Below, piece after piece: positions 11,686 to 23,400 of a stretch of 64,000 nt of DNA. The position numbers and the translations under genes were made by a program. Within the stretch, counting starts at the first letter, position 1, and every line of letters starts with the position of its first letter. Under the pieces are notes generated by a model. That model saw only the letters and a program-made list of their open reading frames with translations. It did not search any database and was not told where the DNA came from. The stretch is from Paralichthys olivaceus (lineage: Eukaryota > Chordata > Actinopteri > Pleuronectiformes > Paralichthyidae). Location of the stretch: contig NC_091098.1 in assembly GCF_024713975.1 (NCBI RefSeq), positions 25,539,316 through 25,603,315 of the forward strand, read 5' to 3'.

Positions 11686-14600
11686 CACAGACTGTTTATA
11701 AGAATCTCTGCACAGAGTTAAATTAAAAATGACAGTGTATTGTAAAAGTAATGACAAGGAGTAATTCTGAAGAAGCAGTTTTCACAAGATTCTGGTTTGT
11801 TGACCTCATGGTGGCGCTAGAGCAATCATTTTTTTCTGGTGTTGAGCTGTAAAGTGTTTAAAACTGTTGGTTTGTTGGATAGAAAACGTTTTTTTTTTTT
11901 TTAACGTTTGAATCCGAGGACTGGAGCCACTGAAACACAAAGAAATCCCATTCACGGTCAAAGGAATTCAATCAAGAGAAACACGAGACGCTCGGTGCTG
12001 GGTGGGCACCGAAGACGAGTTATAAATAGAAGGAGACAGACAGGAAGACAGAAGAGGAGGAAGGAATGTGTGTCGCAGGCAGGTGGGCTCCAGGTGGACA
12101 GCCAGTACATACTATACATTACAAATACAGCTCACTGCGGAACAGACACAGTTAGTCTCCCGTCATTAAGCTCCGTCTGTGAGAATACTACAGCGTGAGA
12201 GGGATGTAGTCAAGTCAACAACTGCAGCCAGAATCAGTCAGAGTGAGGTCACATCTGCCAACTCAAACCAAAAGAAGCAGAGAAGGCTCAACACAGGGTT
12301 TTTTCCAGACGTCGGAAAGTTCCCAGACAGTAAAGAGTCACTCTCACTTTTGAAGAAACTTCCAACTCCTGTACAATGACCCTCATTCAGTCGGGGCCCA
12401 CATATTGTTTTGGTATGTGATGGTATGCAGGGAAAGCCCTGTTGATTCACAAATGCCAGAAAATTGCAGGTCAAAGTAACGAAAATATTATTTGTCCCGT
12501 GAAGAACGAACATATCTAAGTGGTGAAAGAGGAGAAAATCGCTCGTCCAAAATCTGTCGCTGTGGAGTAAAAAATGTCTAACACATGTTCCGAGAAGTTG
12601 TCCGACGGCCCAGAAATACCTGGACGACTCAGCCGAGCGAAGATTGTTGTAGCGATACTCAGAGGTGACACTCTGCTAAAGTTATGCAGAGATTAAATCA
12701 CATTCAGTGGAAGTGGAAACCTGCAGTTCTGTTCTGAAGACGTTTGTTGAAGGTAGTTTCACAGAGAAATCCGACATAAGAGATAATAATTAATGCTCAC
12801 ATTCCCACGGTCAATTAAGAAACTCCAATTAACCCCAATTAATCTGCATGTCTCTGGATTCAGCTGTGGCGGAGGTTGATTCTGAGGTGAAAAGGTACAG
12901 AGGTGAAAGACGATCCAGCAGTTCCCTCCAACGTTAGCACAAAGACATTAACATTTAGCTTAGGCAGATAGAATTTAGCCAGTGTAAACTATATACAGTC
13001 ACCCCCCTGGTGGCTGGACGCAGTATAAGTTATTTAATAATTATTTTTCCAAAAGATTTGAATTGAACAGAATTAGAAAAAAAGACATTTGATAAAAATC
13101 CCAACATTGGGGCTCAATCCTTAAATGAATAATTAACATAATATATTAAAATGACTAAAATAAAGACAAGTGTGTTAAAGTAGTGTGGAATAAAAACTAC
13201 ATTAAGAAACTACAATAAAAGAAAAATAGTAATAGTTGAGATAAAATATATACTAAAGTAAAAGCAGTTAATAATGATTAAAGAGTAGTTGGTAGTCAGC
13301 TTGTTAATGAACAGTGAGTCTCATCTTTTATTCATTAAAATGGCCAAACAAGTAAAGTTATAGAAATGAGTTCTGATCCCCTGAAAACAAAGCAGATTAA
13401 AAACAGTTTCCACTTTGGTTCTGGAGAAAAGTGACGGTTCGACAACCACAACATCTTCCGTCACCTGCCACATCTCAGCCTCTGCTTTTTACTTTGTGAC
13501 TGTGACCTCAGAAAGCCCAGAACAGTAATGTCTGCCAGTTTGTGGGTTTGGCTGATGCCAACTAGCCTCTGACAGGTTTGAGTGGCACTCGGAATAAAAA
13601 GGAAGTGGCCTCTAGCAAACACACATATATATATATATATCTAATCTCCTCACAAGGATAAATCTAACACAACAGGCGGAGCAGCTCCAAGTGCACTTGG
13701 TAATCTGTGTCTGAGGTTTTGGCATCCTGACTTGCAGAAAGCTTTCCGGAACATGTTTTTGCTGCTGGCGCACGGCTTAGCCAGACGCGCAGGTATCCTC
13801 TCAGTGAGGACGTTATATTAGCCACGACTGTCGGAACAGTCAGACGTAGACAAAAAAAAACATGCAAGAGGTTTGCAGCCTTCAGTCAGGAAGCACGTGT
13901 TGAGTTGTAGTCTGCTCCTGATGTTGATGCACCGAGTGGGACTGACTCATTGTTCCAGGAAGGGTTCTGCAGAGGTAATGTAATGACGGGCACCACTGGA
14001 TCACCACCACACCCTGCAGAGGTCGCAGACAGAGCCGTCTGTATCCATCACAATAAATGTTTGAAATCCACTTGGTCTGTTCCGTCTGCTTCTCTTCCGT
14101 CTCTCTTCATGACTCCTTCAACAAACCTCAGCTCAAATACTTTCCTGGTACACCGACATTGGATTTTAAATTATTCATGAAAGCCAGCACTCTAGATAAA
14201 GTCATCTGGACTTTGAAATCAAACAGCCGAGCTAAACGGCTGGAACAGAGCGTGAAGCTTCATTTACTTGAAGTTTTAAACGTATAAAACGTTTCACAGG
14301 GAGGAAAAAGACAAGACGAAGACTGAAGGGAATGTTCGGATGGAAAAGTTTCCTCACATTTACATAATGAACAGCAGCAGAAGAACTTTCACCACGGAGA
14401 TGTCCAGGTGTTTCCTCGGAAAACAGGAGGAAATCCTATAGGTGTGGAGGAAATATTCAGCTCAAACTGTTCTGAGGGGGCTAAATATATCGAGACATGA
14501 TTTAATTCCACCTCACCACTCAGCCAGAGACTAAATATGGTAATTACCAAAATTCCACACGGCAGGAGACTAAAAATGTCCCAGAACTAAATTGAAAACC

Positions 14601-14734
14601 ACAAAAGGGAAACATACCAGAGAGGAGGAATTTGTTCAAGAACTGATTGTGTAAGTCCTTTGTGCATGTGTGTATTACTGCTGTTCATATGATGGATGTG
14701 TCAAGATGTGGTCCAGATGTGTGCAGCTGTAGCA

Positions 14735-14780
<46 letters not shown>

Positions 14781-15159
14781 CCACGGCTCTTCCAACGCAG
14801 ATGACTTTGGCCGCAGCCAAAATGTTTTCCCTAAGATGACACTCAGATTCCAGGCATTCCAGCTCAGTATGTGAAAATCCGACGGTGTTACCACAGGAAC
14901 ACCCGGAGCAGACGACAAGAGCATCGTCCCGACCAAAGGTCACCTCCTGACGCACACAAGGTCACCGCTGTGTCGGGAGCGACAAAAGAAAAGCCGGGAT
15001 CACCCAGACAGTCACTCTTCGATGTGTCAGAGCACACGCTCCATCACAACCAGACCAATGTTGCTCCGGTGACAAAAGATTTCAAACGCAGCTCCAGTCA
15101 CAAACTGAAATATCTCTGATATTTAATATCCAGACTTTGAACAGTCCCTTATTCATTCC

Positions 15160-15500
15160 ACAGAGGAGGTTATGTGTTCATGTGTTTGTTTGCATGATAG
15201 TTTGCAGGATTATGGAAGAGCTACTGCGGATCACCACAAAACTTAGTGGAAGGATGTGGTATGTGTCAGGGAAGAACCCATTAAAAGTTGGTATGTATCC
15301 AGATCAGGGGGCAGATCCAGGATTTGTTTTTCCTCTTATCTTTGAGATTATGAAATAAGGACATGTTTTCACAATTTACTTTAATTTATGAGAGTAAAAA
15401 TCAGGAATGTGAAGGGAACTGATATTTATGAGTGTGTACAATTATGTGCCGACCCTAAGAAAAACCTGGATCTAGTGAATTTGAATGTTTCATAAGGGGA
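15160..15500 (+). repeat. Interspersed repeat of the 'GAGGAGGTTATG...GATCAGGGGGCAGATCCAGGATTT' kind
   Basis: Starts near GAGGAGGTTATGT and contains GGAAGGATGTGGTATG, GAAGAACCCATTAAAA and GATCAGGGGGCAGATCCAGG. The same ordered blocks occur at about 57470-57905 (+) and, inverted, at about 41250-41385; a short head fragment is at about 24028-24085. It has no coding capacity. I recall this family as common in fish genomes but cannot name it. Confidence 0.7.
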
Positions 15501-16515
15501 CGGAGGTAGGTGTTCTAGATTTGAAATGTGGTGCCGACAACAGGTGAATGTTTTCACATATCCAGTGAACATCTAAAAACAAACGTGCTGCCATGAAATC
15601 GAGATATTCACCAAAAGCCTGCAGAACTAATGACCCTCCCATCCCACTGGTGATACACAGCAGCATGTTTCATCCCACTGACACACTGGATGTAACGAGC
15701 TTTACATAAACTCGACTTGAAGTCTCATCACCCGGTCACCGCGTCGCCCCGGTTCAGGGTTCAGGAGGTTGTTTGCAGAGCCGATTGCTGCAGCACGGTG
15801 CAGAAATAACCTCCTGCATTCGCTGACACGCCAAAACCAACAACACATCCATTTCTAGCTCCGCTTACTAAAAATGAACCAGAACAAATAAATAAGCGAC
15901 AAGGGCTCGGTTCATGGACGAAGCCACTTCCTAGCATGGCACACAGCGTCTGTATTTTTAGTGGAGGTTGACGCCAAGTTCAGGTGAAGGAAAGATGGTC
16001 TGCAGAGAGACGGAGATGTCTGCAACACAGGGAGACCACTGAGGATGGTTATCAGGCTCAAGTCCCTGCCGCTGAATGCATTCACACATTAACAGTCTCC
16101 TGGAACGTGCTCGACCCTTCATCTATTTTCGGCTTCACACTTTGTGCTGGTGCAAAGTGTAATTCGGTGCAATTTGAACATGTGATACGTTCAGTATTAA
16201 TGAAATTAGAATTAAAGGTGACGTCTTTGGATAAACCGCAGCAGCGCGGGGCGACAACTGGGTCAAACTGAAAGTCCAAATCGCAACCAGATCATTAAAG
16301 ATAATTTATTTATCTTTATTTCACCACTTTTAACTGACACAGTCATTCACGGATGCTGATCTCCATCACGGCATCAACATTCGTAGAATCACTTTCCAAC
16401 AATTTCTCTTCAAAGTAAAAGCATAATGCTCCTTTTTCTGCAACGCTTTATATCGTGCTGAATTACAGAGCATTTATTTTGAAAAGCTGTGAGCTTGGGT
16501 CTTAAATAGATGACA

Positions 16516-16563
16516 GATAAACCGGGTAGGATGAACACAAAGTTTCCGAACTTCAATCTGCAC
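16516..16563 (+). repeat. Dispersed repeat fragment, copy 2
   Basis: Second copy of the segment at 11638-11685; both contain GGATGAACACAAAGTTT. Confidence 0.65.
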
Positions 16564-19467
16564 ACAAACAATAAACAGTGACAGGAGATGGTAGAAGAGT
16601 TTGAGGACGACTCACTAACGACGAGGAATAAATCTGAAGTGTCAACACCCGAGAGAAAAGAACACAACTTTACAAACAGACACGTTTAAAAAGATTCAGC
16701 TCACGTTTGCATCATTGATTCTTTTTTTTTTTTTATCCACAGACTAAATTATTCCAGTCAACGTCCAGACACGACATCAGTAACATTTCGGATAGTCAGC
16801 TCGGGGAGATGGACAGACAGTCTGGGACTCGTCTCGGTAACTCAATGACATGTGAAATGGTTCAGTGACGGAATGAAGCAGCAGCTGCCAGCGTGTGTGG
16901 GAGACGTCAGGATGTAATCTGGAAACAGTCTGTGAGCGAGCAACGTGACTTTTCACAATTATTGTAGAACTGTTTGTTTTCAGCTTCTGGTAAAGGTCAA
17001 GATTTCAGAGTTATGTGTGAGATAAATGTTTCTTCACGTTTTTACAGTTGACTGAGACACTTTCTTCCCCCCTTAATTCATGTAACACATGTACTAATAA
17101 TAATTATCACATTTCTTCAATTCAAGTTTAGCTGCATCCCACAATGAAGATCCTGAAATTTGTTTCTCTGTGAGTTTTCAATCGAATGCATCAACGGAGG
17201 GAAAAGAAAAGTAAGAAGCGAGGGAAACGTCCCCTTATGTAACTTAGTGTGGAAGTTTGTAAACAGCAAGACGTCACAGCCCCTGAACCACACACTGCAC
17301 ACACAGGTTACTTTTAAGAAACAGAGACCTCTAGTGGTCAAAATAAAGAAGCTTCCATCTCATCACAGCTGCCTGATCTTATTTCTGTTGATGCTCGTCC
17401 TTATCGTTAAAACCAGACTTCAGGGGAAGGATGTGGTTTGGGCACAGAGAACACAGGACCTTACATTTAGTCTCTGAAAGCGTGATTATTTATTTCACCA
17501 TCGTCACTGATTTCTCTGAGAATAATTCATGAATCTTGATTTTAAAAACAATAAGACATATTTATTTTAGGGTTCGTGAAATGTGGTGCAAATCCAGATA
17601 GAAATCTAGATTTGAATGAGGTCTGTACTGAGAGACATTCTGGTTACAGTACGTTTTGTTTTTTTATGACCACGACACAAGCAGAGTGAGACGACATGAA
17701 CAACCCGTCGTCTCGGGAATTTGATAACTTCAAGTCAAATAAAAGAAATATACAGTGAGCGTTCTTACTTTTAAACAAACAAACAGCAACGTAACGACTA
17801 GTAGGGCACACGCCTCGTCCAGGGCCCCTTAAATTAGGACGAGCCACAAAGTCAAGGCCATGTTACATTTCACAAGTACACATAAGTTACAGGTTCTGTT
17901 TGTTACCATAACTTGGCTGAAACAAGCCTTCACCCTGTTTCTAAATCTACTAAAGATCCAGATTCTCATTTGGAGCAGCACAAAATTACACAAACTCATC
18001 AACCAACTTAATATGTCATCAGGATTTAAACACAATCCTCTGATCAATCGGTCGGAAAAAGAAATGTACACAAACAAAACTTTAAGAGCTCTTCCCAGAC
18101 CCAGAAGTTTGATCCTGCTAACGAGCAAACAAACAACTGCAGGTTAATTATCAATACCTTACTGAGATAATACATCCAGAGCACAGTGGTCAGCAGGAAA
18201 CATAACTTCAGGTGACGTCACATGACGCTGCAGCAAACACAGGAAGAGAACAGGCCTCATCCAGACCTCTTGTTAGTTCAGGTGCAGCCTGATAGGTTGA
18301 GAGGTGAAGTCCCGCCTTCCCGGGACTGGGCAGGAAGTCAGGTGTTCAACTCAAAGGAAATAAAATGTCCAGAAAATATAAGTGAAAAGTTTTCTAGTGT
18401 TGAAATGTTTCTTGATGTTGTTTGATGTTGGAGACTAATCCACTCGTGTAATGGAAAATTTTAATTTGCATATGACCTTAGCTTGAACTCTTTCCTATTT
18501 CTGATCAATGCTCGTGAGCTGCGTTCAACAATAACTCATATAGAAACAGTTGTGCTCGTACAAGAGGAACCGTCTGGTGTACGTGCAGACGGACGATTCA
18601 AAACTAGACCGATACCTTTTTTTTTCTTTTTTACATTTAACTAACAAATAAAAAAATAATGAGTGTTGCCCAGTGCTTGGAAGATGATGATCCTCTTGTC
18701 GACCACGATCTGTGCAGCTAGCAAGCTTCTTCTTTCATGCAGAAGCAGGAGCAGACAGCTTCCTGTTTCAACCAGACGACAGGTGGCTTCAGTTTTCATG
18801 AGATAGTTATCTCTTGTGTTTCCTATTTACTGTATAAAACCTTCTCCTTTCACTATTCGAGGTGTTCCGCTCCTCTGCAGAGCTTTCTAGTAAAGACCCA
18901 AAGATAATCGAGAAACTCTTTATTTCAGATCTCAGAGATAAATTTCTAATATCCACTTACACTTACAGCCGGTTGGCTTATGGGTAAAATAAAAACATTT
19001 GTTTTCAGACGTGAGTTTACACAACAGGCGATGGGGGGGTGAAATCTGACATTTGTGAGCGAATTAAAAGTCCATCATTACTTTCTAGAATCTTGTAATG
19101 TGCGTTTTTTCCTCTCAAATGATGTGTTTTTATCATTTTCTCATCACCTTTTGTTTTAATGATTTTATTATTTTAAAGTCCCTCAGCTGCTCTTACGTGA
19201 TCACGTTTGTATGTAACATAGTTTTCCAGCACCTCAATGTTGATGTCTGGCCTGTTTTCTGTATGAATCCAGCTTATTATTATTATCTGTATTCAAACTC
19301 ATCCTCTGCCACACGTTTAGTTTCACATCTTTGGAAAATGATGCCAAAGTCTGGTTTGGTTATCTCACAATAAAAAATGCAAACACAAGTGAAACTGTCT
19401 GATAAGAGAACAGATTTAGGTGAACGGTCAACTCTTACACAAACTCCTTATCTACTCATTCATCACT

Positions 19468-19562
19468 GATGAGCTGGTGATGGAGTGATGAGCTGGTGAT
19501 GGAGTGATGAGCTGGTGATGGAGTGATGAGCTGGTGATAGAGTGATGAAATGGTGATGGAGG
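19468..19562. repeat. 19-bp minisatellite, about five units
   Basis: Five head-to-tail copies of a 19-bp unit (GATGAGCTGGTGATGGAGT). The first three are identical and the last two carry substitutions. It lies about 0.9 kb upstream of the ADA start codon. Confidence 0.9.
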
Positions 19563-19714
19563 CGTGTTGCTGCATGGATTTTAAATTAATGCAGATGAGA
19601 CACTGCTGCCGGCAGCTACAACCACAAGGTGGTGCTGACAGACACATGATTTACCAATGATTCCTGACATATGTAGGGTCAGTGTGAATGAGGTTTACAT
19701 GTCACATGACAAAG

Positions 19715-19850
19715 ACACACATACATACATGTAAACATTCATACAAACACACATACATACATGTAAACATTCATACAAACACACATACAAACATGTAAAC
19801 ATTCAATCATGCATACATACATACATGTAAACATTCATACACACACATTT
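19715..19850. repeat. Minisatellite of about 32 bp, four units
   Basis: Four imperfect copies of a unit made of ACATACATACATGTAAACAT and an ATTCATACAA tail, upstream of ADA. The third unit differs by small substitutions. Confidence 0.8.
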
Positions 19851-19978
19851 ACATGTATACGACTGAAGGACTGAAGTCAGGAGGCAGGGGGTGTCCACAG
19901 CTTCGTGGGTATGACTGAGTGACCTTGCACATATCTCTGAGAGAGAAACATCTTGCTGTCTCTCTGGTGTCCATTTCA

Positions 19979-20003
19979 CCCCCCACCCCCCACCCCCCAC
20001 CCC
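19979..20003 (-). promoter_or_regulatory. Potential G-quadruplex motif upstream of ADA
   Basis: Plus strand carries four C runs (6, 6, 6 and 4) separated by single A residues. The minus strand therefore has four G runs with one-base loops, a textbook quadruplex-forming pattern. It sits about 450 bp upstream of the ADA ATG. Confidence 0.6.
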
Positions 20004-20344
20004 ATGTCCCTCACGGTGGAGCTGTTATTTGTCATGAGTCCACCTCACACAGACACCACAGTTTGTTTCCTAACGTGGTTTGACAGAAGTAATTAGCCCA
20101 AAGGTAAAGCTCCCATCACATGGTGCAAAGCTGCTGCCACACAGGCCCGTTAATCCTCCAACCCACCGTCCACAGACGTTTTAACGCACACGGTGAACCG
20201 CTCGACCCGCAGCCCCGTGTGCATCCTCTGTCCTGGTTGAACAGTAACAGCTCTGCGGCGTGTGTGTGTTAGTTCGTGTGTGTGTTAGTGTGTGTGTGTG
20301 TGTATATTATTTTGTAGTTGCGCGGACAAAGGCGTGTCCATGTC

Positions 20345-20361
20345 TGAGTCATGCATATAAC
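20345..20361 (+). promoter_or_regulatory. Candidate ADA core promoter: AP-1 site and TATA-like element
   Basis: TGAGTCA (AP-1 consensus) at 20345-20351 is followed by a TATAA at 20356-20360, about 90 bp upstream of the ADA start codon. A TG-repeat tract (about 20261-20303) lies just upstream. Assignment as promoter is inference from position. Confidence 0.45.
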
Positions 20362-20449
20362 CAGAGGAGTGGCGATAAGCGCAGTCCCTCCGGTCCTCAG
20401 CGCACTGTGCACCGGCTCTCTCACCGGCAGCAGACGCAACCTCTCCACG

Positions 20450-23400
20450 ATGGCTGAGCACGCTCCTGAACAAGTGGTATTCAACAAGCCCAAGGTACGT
20501 GACACCCACTGGAGGAGTGTGAGAACTCGTGAATGGAAATAGAAAGAAGGGGACTTGGTGACAGGGCCACTTTACCCTGAGGGTTTTACGCACGTTGTGG
20601 CTGCGTAAAAGTGTCCTGTGACAAGAAGAAGCAGGGAACTGGAGGTTGAATGTGAAGCATTTGTCTCATTAGAGTGAAGATGTGCTGCTTCCTTCCTTTG
20701 TGTTGTTTGATGCCCGCACTAAAATGAGGAAGAGCAGGTCCAGTGCTTTGACAACAAGCAGCTCCACTGAGAGGTGTGACATCTACTGAAGAAGCCAGTT
20801 CCTCCTCGACTGTCTTGTCTTGAAGTTGAAAAGAGAAACCAGGCAGAGTGAGATCATTGTGGATCAGTGGGAACCACTTTAAAACGTGATGTCACACGAT
20901 CTGCTCCTGCAACAGAAGCACAGATGGTTGTTTCTTTTTTGTTTTGCATAAACCGAACACAGGCTTGTTTGACGCTGAGGCGTGAAAAGGTATAAAGCTG
21001 CCCACCACTGCACTTTGGAGTCCTGGGTGATAAGTGGAAACCTGCACCTGCACATTCTGAGCTGATAAGAGAAGAGGAAGTGACCGGCTCTGTGGCAGGG
21101 GCCTGGTGCAAACACACACTCAGACATGTGGGCCCTCTGTTGTCATGACTTGTAAAAGGACAGATCTCAGGCTGCTTGCAGAGATAATCTCATTAAATAC
21201 TAATTTGCTGTGAAACCACGAGTGGGCTCATTGTCTGCTGCAGCACCCACTCATATGCTTATGATCATGTTCGTGCAGCAGCAGTGTTAATACAGTCAGT
21301 CTCCAAACAATAAGATGTGAGGGAGTATTTCCATTATCCACGAATCTTTTTTATCAATTGACAAATGAATCGTTTGCTCTTTAAAATGTCAGGAAATAGG
21401 AAAACCGTGACGTTCTTCTGTTGATTGATTCGGTAATGAGAAATATTCAGTTTGCAATGATGTGAAAGAGAGAGAAGCAGCACACCCTCAATAGTTGCTG
21501 AATTAAATTAGAATAATTGATTATTGATGTGGATCCTAAGAACGATTCAAAGCATGAATATATAAATGATCTAAATCCAAACTGAGTGGGGCTACAGTGC
21601 TTGATTGTGTCGTGTTATTGATTCATTTAAATATTAAAGATTATCCATCAGTTTTCCATAAAAACCCGATGTGACATATTTAAATGTCGTATTTTATTCA
21701 ACCAACAGTTCAAACCCCAACTCAGTAGAGCACATTCATCGGCCATGCCCTGTCAGTCCTTTTTAAATTCAATCAAGAATAGTTATCGGTCTATTACAGG
21801 ATTCTGAAGTATGTTGCTTATTTCAAATGAAATGTCTGAAAGAGTGAAAATGATCCATCGCAGTGAAGTCGAAGTGATATTTTCAAATGTCTGGTTTCAT
21901 CGTTCAGATCATAAAACACAGAGAAAAGCAGTGAATCTTTATAATCAATCCACATTCAACAAATCAGACGATGGTTTGGTTGATTTTTCATGAAAAGATA
22001 AATTGATTATAAAAAATACTGCAGCTGCTGAGACGGATCAACTTTGATTTCAGCTTTAAGTCTGATTCAAGTCTGTAGAAACATGTAAATAGAGAAACAG
22101 AAGCTAAAACGATGCGTTCACTGTCTGATGTGGAGCTCAGAGCTTTGCTTTGCACACACAGGAGATAAAAGTCCTGTATTTTGTCGCCTCGTGCATCTAT
22201 GCACCAGTATCGGTGGTTGATCATCTTCTCACCTGCAGAGCAAGAGCTCACATCTTTAATGAATCAATTAACGAGAGTCTGCTGCAGAATAACACACTGC
22301 TGGATTTCTGAAGTGAGCACGACTGACCTCTCATGTGCTGCGTGACAGGAAACGCTGCGTGCAGTGAAAGAGCTGCAGCAGGAAATCCTGAGGTTGCAGA
22401 TGAGTTTAGCAGCTGTGATCTATCTGGAACAGCTCCGATGCTCTTCTTAAGACAAACACGTGTAAACAAGTGAGATTCAAACCACTTCTCTGGCAGCGTT
22501 CTAATGCAAAACGCGGGAGCTTCATTTGTGGACAGTGGGAAAAAGTTACATTCTGAAATCGCTGTTGTGGAAGTTTTGTTGCTCTCAGATGAACAATGGC
22601 CGCCAGAATTCAGAGAACATTTTCTTCTTCCTGCACCAGAATTAAATGTCTCGAGTGGTGAAACTCTGATTTGAATCTCGTCCTGACTAATGAGCGTAGT
22701 TCAGGTCTTAGCTGCAGAGACTCATGGCAGAGGCAGAACAATGAGTCTTCTCTGAACCTTCTCTCTGGCACCACTGGTCTATCCACCAGTCATGCGTGAT
22801 GCATTCACGATGGGCTGCAGCCAAAACATTGAATTGCAACACACCCGCTCTCTCCTGCTGCCCTGCTCTGTAACAGGAGGCAGGTTATGTTCATGAATAC
22901 AGACGCAAGACATGGAAACGTACTAAACATCTTTGAAATTTGGAGGTCAAAGGTCACAGTTTTAGCCGTGTGAACACTTTATCCTGAGGATGCCTCGAGA
23001 GAATTCTCACAGATTTGGCCCAAATGCACAAACTTAAACTGAATTAATTAACCTATATGACCTCGCAGAACATGTCGGTGCCTCTTGCAAAAGTTTGACA
23101 AGTAGTCACTTGGACTCAAAGAGTGAGTCATGAGTCTGAAATGTAGATTGAAACTGTGCAGGCCTCTGGTTCGCTGAGGCATACGGCCGTTTTTTGTGAA
23201 TCATTAAATTCTTGGTGGTATTCCCGGCTGAATTTTGTAGATGTGTCTCAATTCGGGGGCGGAGTCCTTCAGAGGACACGGCCCCTGAAACTGTTCTCAA
23301 GAATTTCCATGATTGGCGTCACCAGCTCGCCTCGACCTGCCCCTTACTGCTGTCGCCTAGCAACAAAGCTGCACGAAGCTGGGAAAGTTTGAATGCCCAT

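Larger units (their letters stand above)
10920..20340. other. CCN5-ADA intergenic region
   Basis: About 9.4 kb between the 5' end of CCN5 and the 5' end of ADA, which are divergently transcribed and could share regulatory elements. No coding exon is recognised. It holds CA tracts (11022-11050, 14737-14778), a duplicated 48-bp repeat segment (11638-11685 and 16516-16563), a dispersed fish repeat (about 15160-15500), two minisatellites (19468-19562 and 19715-19850) and a C-rich tract (19979-20003). Confidence 0.6.
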
